Shown: positions 7,445-14,822 of the stretch, piece by piece
Layout: each line of letters opens with the position of its first letter
Numbering within the stretch: the stretch's first letter is position 1
From: an uncultured Blautia sp.
Lineage (GTDB): Bacteria; Bacillota; Clostridia; Lachnospirales; Lachnospiraceae
Direction: 5' to 3'
Length of the DNA stretch: 19,255 nucleotides
NCBI GenBank assembly: GCA_900552095.1
Contig: URYM01000008.1
Location: forward strand, 1-19,255
Translations under genes and position numbers: made by a program
Notes under the pieces: generated by a model
Databases searched by the model: none
What the model was told of the DNA's origin: nothing
What the model saw: only the letters and a program-made list of their open reading frames with translations

Positions 7445-7477
7445 AAAAGCAAAAAGCGTGCCAGTTTGTGGCACGCT
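7445..7477 (-). terminator. Intrinsic terminator after levR, merged with the sigma-54 promoter
   Basis: On the minus strand, 43 nt after the levR stop codon, the arms AGCGTGCCA (7477-7469) and TGGCACGCT (7463-7455) form a perfect 9-bp stem with a 5-nt CAAAC loop. T4, GC and T4 follow directly. This has the form of a Rho-independent terminator for the DUF134-nifX-levR transcript. The 3' arm and U-tract are the same bases as the -24/-12 promoter of the next operon. Confidence 0.75.
7449..7463 (-). promoter_or_regulatory. Sigma-54 (-24/-12) promoter of the PTS operon
   Basis: Read on the minus strand, TGGCAC (7463-7458), five bases and TTGC (7452-7449) match the sigma-54 consensus TGGCAC-N5-TTGC exactly, with GG and GC ten bases apart. 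Transcription should start near 7437, about 34 nt before the EIIA start codon. A LevR-type sigma-54 activator gene lies just upstream and rpoN is the last gene downstream, so context agrees. The activator's own binding site would be expected some 80-150 bp further upstream, inside the 3' end of levR. I could not identify it. Confidence 0.88.
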
Positions 7478-7520
7478 CTCGCAGTTTTTCACAATTTTCA
7501 TTTACTTTTTTTAAAACAGC

Positions 7521-10289
7521 TCAAAAATCCTCTTCCTCTGCTTCCGGTGCCGCAAAAATATCATAAATATATCCCAGCTCTTCCGGAGGAATATTGACAC
7601 TATACTCTTTTTCCATGACACTAAAGCTTTCTTTTATCTGACGAAGCAAATATCCCTGACACTGTTCCAGCTCTTTCAGTCCGGGATACTGTTCCAGCGC
7701 ATCCCGGCGGATCAGCCGTTCTGCCATACAGCAGATATGCACCTGAAGGGCAATCTTCTTATTATTGCTCATCTCTGTCCCTACACGCTTTTCCAGCTCT
7801 CGCATTCCAGCCTCCACCGTGCGCAGAACCTTTTCCGTGTCCAAAATGGTGAGTGTTCCGATCACCCTCCGCATGGAAAAACAGTGAACCAGATTGTCAT
7901 TAATCCTGTCCAGAAGGTTCTCATCCACACAACGGGAGAGCGTCCTCCTGAAACCATTGTCCTGTTTCCCCATAATCAGCTGTTCCAGAGAGATAAAAGG
8001 AACATTTTCCAGATGAGGATCCATAGTCCCCACTACCAGAAGCACCTGATAATCCTGAAGTGCCGGATCCTGCAGTCCGTTCATCTTAAGCCGGGCGTAA
8101 TCATGAGCGAGGATCCTGATTCCCGCTTCTTCCGGAATGCTGTCCCGCAGAAGCTGCTGCAGGCGCAGCGCTGTTCCCATTCCCGTCATGCAGGAAGCCA
8201 CAATTGCTTTCTCCCTCTCTTTTCTGGGATAGGCAATTTTGTAGGTCGTCTGCATATGGGTTTTCAGCTCTTCCTCGATCTCCTCCACCGATTTCCCCTC
8301 TCTTATGAGATCTCCTGCAAAGATCGCCATTTTAGTGGAGACATTATCAAAGATTCCTGTCGGCCCCTGCAGATAAGGCCGTATTTTCTCATAAATGTCT
8401 GCAAGCGATCCCATATCAACCAGGATCAGCATCCCCCGGCTCACATCGTTTTGCTTCAGATATGATATCAGACGCGCTGTCACCTCGCGCGCTTCCACAT
8501 CCATAGGCATATCAAAAGCTTCGTAAAGATTCATTCCCAGAATTCTGTTTGCGGTGTTTGCCAGACTGCTGGCCGTAGCATAACCATGGGCAAGAATGAC
8601 TGCCTTCATCCTCTTCTGCCCGGCATCTGCCGCCATACTCTTCATATAAAAGGTAAGAAAAATTTCATCTTCCCGGGAGAAGGTCACATCCACCTTATTC
8701 TCAATCAGGGAAACCATTCTCCGCATCAGCTCATACTCTGTTCCCATCTGCTCCGTTACAAAGCGGTGCAGGCCTTCCCAGAGAGCTTTTTCTTCTTTTG
8801 TCCAGTGGTACTTCAGATCCTCCCGCAGCAGAAGAAAGTAAGTAATGGTATAGAGACTGTTTCCGTTAAAACTAAGCTGATAAGTATACTCCAGATAATT
8901 AAAAATTTCCTGCAGGTTTCCCGTTACATACTGCACCATAACCTCAGAATACCGGTCCCGCTGCCGAAACATCAGATGATCCAACAGATGAAAAACCGTG
9001 CGGATCTGCGCTGTATAAAATTCCTCACAGGAAATCAGATTCTCCAAAAGCTGCTGATAATACAGGATCATCTGACGGTAAATTCCGGAAACATCCTCTT
9101 CCTGATCCTTTTTCTCCTCTCCCGTCTCCGGCACGGCAGTCGCATCGGTGATCGTGATAATCTGACGCTTATGGATCTTTCTCTCCCTCTGCTCTCCCGG
9201 ATTTTGCAGCATCTTTTCCGGAAGGTCAAAAAGTTTCACCGTAATAGCCGCTTCCTCCCGCTGTCTGCTGTAAGCCCGGGCCACCGTAAATTTTAAAAGA
9301 TTCTGCAGTTCTCCCACATTTGCCTCATAAGGATAGTCGCAGAAAATATCCAGTATATTATCCGAAATTTTAACTGGCTTCTGAAATACTCTTGACTCCC
9401 GGGAAAGAAAATAATAGATATACTGCTTCTTTTCTTTCTTGCTGCGCTCTGCAAGTCCCGGAATCGAGACAACTATGGGGATCCGTCTCAAAAAAGTGTG
9501 CAGAAAATTTTCTGTCAGTTTCTCTGTCGTAGCAAAGATCAGGCGCACGCTGGCCCGATGATTCCCGCTGCTTTCCCCCATTCTGCGGAAAATCCCCTGA
9601 TCCATAAAGGTAAAAAGTTTCTCCTGGCTCTCTTCATTCAGCCGGTGCACCTCATCCAGGAAAAGCACTCCCCCGTCCGCTTCTTCCAGCATTCCCGGCA
9701 TATTTTTATCGGCTCCTGTAAAAGCACCTTTTACATAACCAAAAAGATTGGATGAAAGAAGTTCCGGATTATTAAAATACTGGGCACAGTTAAAGACCAC
9801 AAAAGGGGCATCCTTTTCCAGAACGCCCTCGTCTACCAGATACTGGTAAGTAAGGCGGGCAAGAAAACTTTTTCCCGCCCCGGTCGGACCACAGAGCATA
9901 ATAGGAAGGCCATTTCCCGGATAATAGGCCGAGGTCTTAATCTGGCGCAGCGCTTCCTTCATGCTCCCATCGTACCCTATCATTCCGGAAAATGCATTTT
10001 TCTCCTTTTTTTCCTTCCACAGTTCTTCCAGACTGCGGTAGCTGTTTCCCTGTACTGCAAAGAATGTGTCCTCAAACGCCTGCCTGTGCAGAAAAAGAAC
10101 GGGACGGGTATTAATCTTGATTACCCGTCCCTCTTCCGCAGCCTGGTTCAGATAATGACTTACTGTATTCCGTTTCACCTGAAAACGCTCTGCCATAGAG
10201 ATGGCAGCATACGCTTCAAAATCCAGCTCATCCGGGTTAAATTCCCGCGTTATCCTTTCCAGATAATTTAAAATGTCATCTGCCAGCAT
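7521..10289 (-). CDS. levR: LevR-type sigma-54-dependent PTS-regulated activator
   Basis: This 922-aa protein has the complete LevR layout. A winged helix-turn-helix lies at about 25-60. The sigma-54-activating AAA+ domain has Walker A GPTGAGKS (134-141), the sigma-54-contacting GAFTGAD (188-194) and Walker B GGVLFLDEVH (206-215). PRD1 spans about 405-520, with His434 and His438 in HLLDHLMFRQR. The EIIA-Man-like domain covers about 560-685 with HGYATASS (His568). The EIIB-Gat-like domain has Cys700 in ASCMTGMGTA. PRD2 spans about 815-915 with His851. In this family PTS phosphorylation of EIIA/EIIB/PRD sites switches activity with sugar supply. It should open the sigma-54 promoter before EIIA. 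Its start lacks a clear ribosome site and lies 6 nt after the NifX-like gene, suggesting coupled translation. It ends in EEEDF. The symbol is by family; GfrR is an equally fitting name by function. Confidence 0.93.
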   Translation of the reverse strand: MLADDILNYLERITREFNPDELDFEAYAAISMAERFQVKRNTVSHYLNQAAEEGRVIKINTRPVLFLHRQAFEDTFFAVQGNSYRSLEELWKEKKEKNAFSGMIGYDGSMKEALRQIKTSAYYPGNGLPIMLCGPTGAGKSFLARLTYQYLVDEGVLEKDAPFVVFNCAQYFNNPELLSSNLFGYVKGAFTGADKNMPGMLEEADGGVLFLDEVHRLNEESQEKLFTFMDQGIFRRMGESSGNHRASVRLIFATTEKLTENFLHTFLRRIPIVVSIPGLAERSKKEKKQYIYYFLSRESRVFQKPVKISDNILDIFCDYPYEANVGELQNLLKFTVARAYSRQREEAAITVKLFDLPEKMLQNPGEQRERKIHKRQIITITDATAVPETGEEKKDQEEDVSGIYRQMILYYQQLLENLISCEEFYTAQIRTVFHLLDHLMFRQRDRYSEVMVQYVTGNLQEIFNYLEYTYQLSFNGNSLYTITYFLLLREDLKYHWTKEEKALWEGLHRFVTEQMGTEYELMRRMVSLIENKVDVTFSREDEIFLTFYMKSMAADAGQKRMKAVILAHGYATASSLANTANRILGMNLYEAFDMPMDVEAREVTARLISYLKQNDVSRGMLILVDMGSLADIYEKIRPYLQGPTGIFDNVSTKMAIFAGDLIREGKSVEEIEEELKTHMQTTYKIAYPRKEREKAIVASCMTGMGTALRLQQLLRDSIPEEAGIRILAHDYARLKMNGLQDPALQDYQVLLVVGTMDPHLENVPFISLEQLIMGKQDNGFRRTLSRCVDENLLDRINDNLVHCFSMRRVIGTLTILDTEKVLRTVEAGMRELEKRVGTEMSNNKKIALQVHICCMAERLIRRDALEQYPGLKELEQCQGYLLRQIKESFSVMEKEYSVNIPPEELGYIYDIFAAPEAEEEDF

Positions 10290-10295
10290 AGATTT

Positions 10296-10682
10296 TCAAT
10301 TCCCGCCGCAGCCGTGCTTGTTCTCACCGCAGTGATGGCCGTGCTCATGGTGATGATTGCAGACCACGTTGGCATTATAATTCAGATTCCCTGCCAGAAA
10401 ATCTTCCACCGCCCGGTCTGCCTCACCTGTCACCCCGGGATAAAGCTCAATGTTAAGTTCTGCCAGAGCCTGCCTTGCTCCTCCGCCGATTCCTCCGCAG
10501 ATCAGCACCTGAACCCCGTTCTCCTGCAGCAGCCCTGCCAGAGCGCCGTGACCATTTCCACCTGCTGAAATCACATGGGAATCCGTCACCTTGCCGTCCT
10601 CTGCCTCGTACACCTTAAACTGCTCAGAATGTCCGAAATGCTGGAATACCTGTCCGTTTTCATACGTTACTGCTATCTTCAT
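10296..10682 (-). CDS. NifX/NifB-type iron-molybdenum cofactor-binding-fold protein
   Basis: This 128-aa protein of the dinitrogenase iron-molybdenum cofactor family opens with MKIAVTYENGQVFQHFGHSEQF and the GHGALAGLLQENGVQVLICGGIGGGA core (46-69), given here in summary. The family binds metal-sulfur clusters. Outside nitrogen fixers its role is unclear. The last 20 residues are rich in His and Cys (CNHHHEHGHHCG, then KHGCGG) and are a likely metal-binding tail. I set the start at 10682, where AGGAGG lies eight bases upstream; the longer open frame to 10919 overlaps the DUF134 gene and is not supported. It is 14 nt after the DUF134 gene and 6 nt before levR. No nif structural genes are visible, so a nitrogenase role is not implied. 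Confidence 0.87.
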   Translation of the reverse strand: MKIAVTYENGQVFQHFGHSEQFKVYEAEDGKVTDSHVISAGGNGHGALAGLLQENGVQVLICGGIGGGARQALAELNIELYPGVTGEADRAVEDFLAGNLNYNANVVCNHHHEHGHHCGENKHGCGGN

Positions 10683-10696
10683 CTTCTCTTCCTCCT

Positions 10697-11074
10697 TCAA
10701 TCCTGTGCTCTGCGGCAGTGAGGACATTCTCTCTTCTCTCTGCAGGAACCTCCCCGGCACTGTTTTCCACAGCACTGTTCTGAGAGGCTGCACAGCATAT
10801 AATTGCCTCCGCCGATAAAAAGTCCTCTGCCGTTGACCAGCATATCCGCCATCTTTTTTCTGGCTTCTCCATAGATCGCCTGCACCGTTGTCCGGGCGAT
10901 CCCCATCTGACGGGCACACTCTTCCTGCGTACAGTCCAGATAATCCATCAGCCTGAGAACTTCATATTCTTCCACTGACAGCTGGATCTGCCCGTTCTCT
11001 TTTCTCTCCCGCGGAAGAAAACCTTCCACCGACGGGTGGCCGCAGACGCGCCGTTTTTTCACCGGTCTTGCCAT
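10697..11074 (-). CDS. DUF134-family predicted DNA-binding protein with Cys-rich tail
   Basis: This 125-aa protein opens with MARPVKKRRV, a hallmark of the DUF134 family. It holds a sigma-region-4-like helix-turn-helix at about 33-75 (LSVEEYEVLRLMDYL, then TQEECARQMGIARTTVQAIY). The C-terminal 31 residues contain seven cysteines (95, 101, 102, 106, 111, 117, 120), suggesting a metal or Fe-S site. DUF134 genes often sit beside NifX-like genes, as here. I chose ATG at 11074, with AGAGGAG five bases upstream, over the GTG two codons earlier. A promoter at 11105-11133 stands just in front. It is probably a regulator of its own operon or of metal/redox genes; the signal is not known. Confidence 0.85.
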   Translation of the reverse strand: MARPVKKRRVCGHPSVEGFLPRERKENGQIQLSVEEYEVLRLMDYLDCTQEECARQMGIARTTVQAIYGEARKKMADMLVNGRGLFIGGGNYMLCSLSEQCCGKQCRGGSCREKRECPHCRRAQD

Positions 11075-11104
11075 AAGCACTCCTCTTTTTTCTTTGATAA
11101 AAGA

Positions 11105-11133
11105 ATCGTATCACAGTTTCTGTCATATGTCAA
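11105..11133 (-). promoter_or_regulatory. Sigma-A-type promoter for DUF134-nifX-levR
   Basis: On the minus strand TTGACA (11133-11128) is a perfect -35 box. A 17-bp spacer and TACGAT (11110-11105, four of six matches to TATAAT) follow. The predicted start lies about 25 nt before the DUF134 start codon. It lies in the 79-nt gap after the unknown kdp-linked gene. I see no terminator with a U-run in that gap, so read-through from the kdp operon is possible. Confidence 0.65.
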
Positions 11134-11153
11134 TAATCACAGGCCACTCTTTC

Positions 11154-12035
11154 CTACCTGTTCAGAGGAAATAAAAGTTTCATGAGCACCCACTCGGCCT
11201 CCCGGCGTCCGTCCAGATTAAAATAGCGCCTCTGTCCGCTGCCGTCGTAAAGTTCAAATGTTTTCTCCCTGGCCAGAACCCGGTACTCCAGATGTTCCAT
11301 CGCCTGCCACAGCGCCAGTTCCCACTCCGCTCTTCCCTGCAGTTCTCCTTCCGACATAGCAGAAAAAAGCCAGGAAAATTCCAGCGGCTGTCCGCCTTCC
11401 CCCAGAAAGCAGAGCCAGAGCCTCACTTTCCGGGAAAAATCCAGCGCCTGCAGACACCGCTCCTCCTGCTGTTCTCCTTCCACGCCTCCGTAGCAGTAGT
11501 AACTTCCCCCGCTTTCCTCCAGAAGAAGCTGCTGTTCCCGCAAAAAGGAAAGACTTTTCCAGCTTCCGGCGGACACGCCGCATTCCCAGTTCATCTCTCT
11601 TAAAAATGTGCCCAGCAAGGCGGCCTGCCCTTCATCAGAACAGCCCATCTGCATGCAGAATCCTTCCAGTACATCCGCCCCCTGCCCCGAACTGCTCTCC
11701 TGGGTAAAGCAAACCCGTTTTCCTTCCCTCTGCACCCGCAGACAGACTGTTTCCCCATCTGACGCAGTGCCATAGAGGGACAGCGGCCATATCTCATTGA
11801 TCCCGGCGAGAAAAACGCCAAACTCTTTTCCCAGTTCCTCCGCCACAAACGCCGTCTCTCTGAAAAAGAGGTACACGCTCTTCCCCCCTTCCGGCACCTC
11901 CGCAGCCGGCGTACAGGAAAGCCATTCTCTTAAAACAGTCAAAAGCTCCAGGAGCATATGCCCCGGAGCCCGTCCCTCCTCTGTTTCCGCCGGATCAATC
12001 ATGATTTCTCCGGCTTTCTGATACAGACCATACAT
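11154..12035 (-). CDS. Unknown protein at the end of the kdp operon
   Basis: I do not recognise this 293-aa protein. It has no signal peptide or membrane segment and is acidic. It contains aromatic-rich blocks (KSVYLFFRETAFVAEELGKEFGVF, split around residues 51-74, and GGSYYCYGG near 180) and a basic hydrophobic end (REAEWVLMKLLFPLNR). No catalytic motif stands out. The chosen ATG at 12035 has GGGAGGG seven bases upstream; the open frame reaches 12137 but that would overlap kdpC. It starts 40 nt after the kdpC stop with no terminator between, so it is probably co-transcribed with kdpFABC. A role linked to K+ limitation is only an inference from position. Confidence 0.75.
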   Translation of the reverse strand: MYGLYQKAGEIMIDPAETEEGRAPGHMLLELLTVLREWLSCTPAAEVPEGGKSVYLFFRETAFVAEELGKEFGVFLAGINEIWPLSLYGTASDGETVCLRVQREGKRVCFTQESSSGQGADVLEGFCMQMGCSDEGQAALLGTFLREMNWECGVSAGSWKSLSFLREQQLLLEESGGSYYCYGGVEGEQQEERCLQALDFSRKVRLWLCFLGEGGQPLEFSWLFSAMSEGELQGRAEWELALWQAMEHLEYRVLAREKTFELYDGSGQRRYFNLDGRREAEWVLMKLLFPLNR

Positions 12036-12075
12036 AAGATTTCCCTCCCTTTTTCTTTTCAGGCTTTTCTTAAAA

Positions 12076-12744
12076 TCAGGAAGCTTCCCCCAGAATCCCC
12101 ATTGCCTCTGCAATCTCCAGATTTGTCTGCAGCACATGGACTGTCTCTTCCCCGAAAACGCCTAACAGCTTTCCTTCTGTATTATGCTCCACGATCTGCT
12201 CCACTTCCTCCCTGGAAAGCCCGGAAGCTTCCGCTATCCGGGGAATCTGAATCTCAGCTGCTTCGGGAGAAATATCCGGATCCAGACCGGAACCGGAGGC
12301 TGTCACAAGATCGGCAGGAATGTCCTCCCTGCTTATCTCCGGATTTTTCTCCAGAAATCTCTCAATATCCTGATCCACTCTCTCCTGCAATTCAGGATTA
12401 GAAGGTGCATAGTTGGCAGATCCGGAACCCAGACCGGAAAATTCTGTTCCATCATTATAGTACCGGCCGCCATCCTCTTCCCGATATACATTATAATGAT
12501 ATGCGGAAGGACGGCTCCAGAGGTAATAATCCTCCGTAAATTCCTGTCCCACATGCTCAGATCCTACTATTTTTCCCTCCGCCTCAATCAGGCTTCCTTC
12601 CGCCTGCTTCGGGAAAAGCAGGGAAGAAAGGCCGGTCAGCGCAAGGGGAAAGATAAAACCGCAGACCAGCAGCAGCACTACCGTAACAGCGATTACCTGT
12701 CTGGCGTGACGCCAGAAGCCTTTTCCTGATTCTTTCATAATCAT
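12076..12744 (-). CDS. kdpC: Potassium-transporting ATPase subunit KdpC
   Basis: This 222-aa subunit is anchored by one N-terminal membrane helix at about residues 17-37 (VIAVTVVLLLVCGFIFPLAL). The extracytoplasmic part has the family blocks GSEHVGQEFTEDYYLWSRPS, LVTASGSGLDPDISPEAAEIQ and a C-terminal VFGEETVHVLQTNLEI stretch. KdpC stabilises the KdpFABC complex and raises its affinity. It is somewhat longer than the roughly 190-aa E. coli protein, partly through an insertion around residues 85-105 (YREEDGGRYYNDGTEFSGLG), common in Firmicutes. AAGGAGG lies only three bases before the first ATG and nine before a second ATG at 12738, so the second may be the true start. The gap to kdpB is 8 nt. 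Confidence 0.96.
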   Translation of the reverse strand: MIMKESGKGFWRHARQVIAVTVVLLLVCGFIFPLALTGLSSLLFPKQAEGSLIEAEGKIVGSEHVGQEFTEDYYLWSRPSAYHYNVYREEDGGRYYNDGTEFSGLGSGSANYAPSNPELQERVDQDIERFLEKNPEISREDIPADLVTASGSGLDPDISPEAAEIQIPRIAEASGLSREEVEQIVEHNTEGKLLGVFGEETVHVLQTNLEIAEAMGILGEAS

Positions 12745-12752
12745 TCTCCTCC

Positions 12753-14804
12753 TTATAATCCGATCAGCGCAAGCAGCGGATGGATCAGCAAATCAATCAG
12801 TTTAATCCCCACAAAGGGAGTAATGACACCGCCCAGGCCAAAGATCATCATATTTCTGGCCAGCATTTTTCCGGAAGACATGGGACGGTATTTTACTCCT
12901 TTCATAGCCAGCGGAATCAGGCTTGGGATGATAATGGCATTAAAAATCAGAGCCGAAAGGATCGCACTGTAGGGCGTTGCCAGATGCATGATATTCAGCA
13001 CACCCAACTGCGGGACCGCTATCATAAACATGGCCGGGATGATCGCAAAATATTTTGCGATATCGTTGGCGATGGAGAAAGTTGTCAGGCTTCCCCTTGT
13101 AATCAGAAGCTGCTTTCCAATCTCTACCACTTCCAGGATCTTGGTGGGATCCGAGTCCAGATCTACCATGTTGGCCGCTTCTTTGGCAGCTGTAGTCCCG
13201 CTGTTCATAGCCAGTCCCACATTTGCCTGAGCAAGCGCCGGAGCATCGTTCGTGCCGTCTCCGGTCATGGCCACAATCTTTCCCTCTGCCTGCTCTTTTT
13301 TGATCACATCAATCTTATCCTCCGGCTTGCACTCTGCAATAAAGCCATCTACCCCGGCTTCCTTCGCAATCGTAGCCGCCGTCAGAGGATTATCACCCGT
13401 ACACATGATCGTCTTGATCCCGATCGCCCGGAGACGTTCAAAACGCTCCGCCATTCCCGGCTTCACCGTATCTTTCAGATAGATGACTCCCAGAATCCTG
13501 CTGTTTTCACAGACTGTCAGGGGCGTTCCGCCCAGGCTGGAGATCTTTTCCACCTGTTCCTTGAGATCTGCAGGGATTTTTCCACCCAGACTCTTCACGT
13601 AAGCCTCAATCGCCTCAGATGCCCCTTTCCGGATCCTGGTTCCGTCAGGCAGATCCACACCGCTCATCCGGGACTGGGCTGTAAATTCAATAAATTCCCA
13701 TCCCTCCCCTTCTTCGCAGTTCTCACCCATGCGCCGCGCCAGTTCCAGCGTGGATTTTCCCTCGGGAGTGCCGTCCCGCAGGCTGGTCAGCGCAGCACAG
13801 CGCACCAGGTCACTCCTTTTCGCTCCCCCTGCCGGAAAGAAATCCGCCGCCAGACGGTTTCCATAAGTGATCGTTCCTGTCTTATCAAGGATCATTGTGT
13901 CCACATCTCCGCAGGCTTCCACCACCTTCCCCGACATGGCAATGACATTAAACCGGGTTACCCTGTCCATGCCGGCAATCCCGATCGCGGAAAGGAGGCC
14001 TCCGATCGTGGTCGGGATCAGACAGACGGTCAGGGCGATCAGGGTGGAGGCCGGCAGTTCTACACCGATGTAGACGCCGATCGGATACAGCGTGACGATC
14101 ACGATCAGAAAAATAATAGTCAGAGATACCAGAAGCGTATTCAGAGCGATCTCATTGGGCGTCTTCTTTCTGGATGCCCCTTCCACCAGAGCGATCATCT
14201 TATCCAGAAAGCTGTGCCCGGGATCGGATGTAATCCTGATTTTCAGCCAGTCGGAAACAATGGTCGTTCCCCCTGTTACAGAACAGAAATCTCCGCCGGA
14301 TTCCCGGACTACGGGAGCGGACTCTCCGGTGATGGCGGACTCATCTACAGAAGCAATCCCCTCGATAACCTCACCGTCCCCCGGAATGATCTCCCCCGCC
14401 AGGACCATCACAATATCCCCTTTCTTCAGCTCACTGGAGAGAACTTCTTTCTCACTCCCGTCCGGGAGCAGCAGGCGGGCTTTCGTATCTTTCTGTGTCT
14501 TTTTCAGGGTGGCCGCCTGAGCCTTCCCTCTTCCTTCTGCCACCGACTCTGCAAAGTTGGCAAACAGAACCGTCACAAAAAGGATCGCACATACAATGCA
14601 GTTATATGCTCTTAAGTTTTCCCCTCCATTCCCGAACAGATCCGGAAAGACAGACAGGATCAGCGTAATAAAAAATCCGATCTCCACAACGAACATCACA
14701 GGATTTTTCAGCATATACCTGGGATCCAGTTTCCGGAAGGAGCCGGCTGCCGCCTGGCGGAAGATCTCCGGCGTGATCAGCTTTTTATTTTGTTTCTTGC
14801 TCAT
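12753..14804 (-). CDS. kdpB: Potassium-transporting P-type ATPase, catalytic subunit KdpB
   Basis: This 683-aa ATPase powers K+ import. The actuator loop TGES is at 159-162, the phosphorylated Asp307 is in DKTGT (307-311), and the hinge is [25 protein letters not shown], given here in summary. [13 protein letters not shown] block and a [16 protein letters not shown] segment in TM4 also mark KdpB. Asp307 and Ser162 of TGES fall at the same numbers as in E. coli KdpB, where Ser162 is the site of an inhibitory phosphorylation, so that control could exist here. Length is normal (E. coli 682). AAGGAGG lies ten bases before the ATG, and the gap to kdpA is 18 nt. Confidence 0.98.
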   Translation of the reverse strand: MSKKQNKKLITPEIFRQAAAGSFRKLDPRYMLKNPVMFVVEIGFFITLILSVFPDLFGNGGENLRAYNCIVCAILFVTVLFANFAESVAEGRGKAQAATLKKTQKDTKARLLLPDGSEKEVLSSELKKGDIVMVLAGEIIPGDGEVIEGIASVDESAITGESAPVVRESGGDFCSVTGGTTIVSDWLKIRITSDPGHSFLDKMIALVEGASRKKTPNEIALNTLLVSLTIIFLIVIVTLYPIGVYIGVELPASTLIALTVCLIPTTIGGLLSAIGIAGMDRVTRFNVIAMSGKVVEACGDVDTMILDKTGTITYGNRLAADFFPAGGAKRSDLVRCAALTSLRDGTPEGKSTLELARRMGENCEEGEGWEFIEFTAQSRMSGVDLPDGTRIRKGASEAIEAYVKSLGGKIPADLKEQVEKISSLGGTPLTVCENSRILGVIYLKDTVKPGMAERFERLRAIGIKTIMCTGDNPLTAATIAKEAGVDGFIAECKPEDKIDVIKKEQAEGKIVAMTGDGTNDAPALAQANVGLAMNSGTTAAKEAANMVDLDSDPTKILEVVEIGKQLLITRGSLTTFSIANDIAKYFAIIPAMFMIAVPQLGVLNIMHLATPYSAILSALIFNAIIIPSLIPLAMKGVKYRPMSSGKMLARNMMIFGLGGVITPFVGIKLIDLLIHPLLALIGL

Positions 14805-14822
14805 TTCAATTGTTCCTCCTTA

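Noticed and set aside
7469..7482. Second, plus-strand sigma-54 promoter in the other arm of the palindrome (TGGCAC...GC)
   Set aside because: The GG-GC distance is 9 instead of 10, and it would fire antisense into levR with no gene to serve.
10683..10919. N-terminal extension of the NifX-like protein by 79 residues
   Set aside because: The extension lies within DUF134 in another frame and has no family similarity, whereas a strong ribosome site precedes the ATG at 10682.
10296..11074. Nitrogen fixation locus
   Set aside because: Only a NifX/NifB-fold protein and DUF134 are present. Such pairs are widespread in non-fixing anaerobes, and no nifHDK is visible.
12780..14615. 611-aa open frame on the plus strand opposite kdpB
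   Set aside because: It is antisense to a fully conserved kdpB, has His/Arg/Gln-rich low-information composition and no family resemblance. Long antisense frames are common opposite such codon use.
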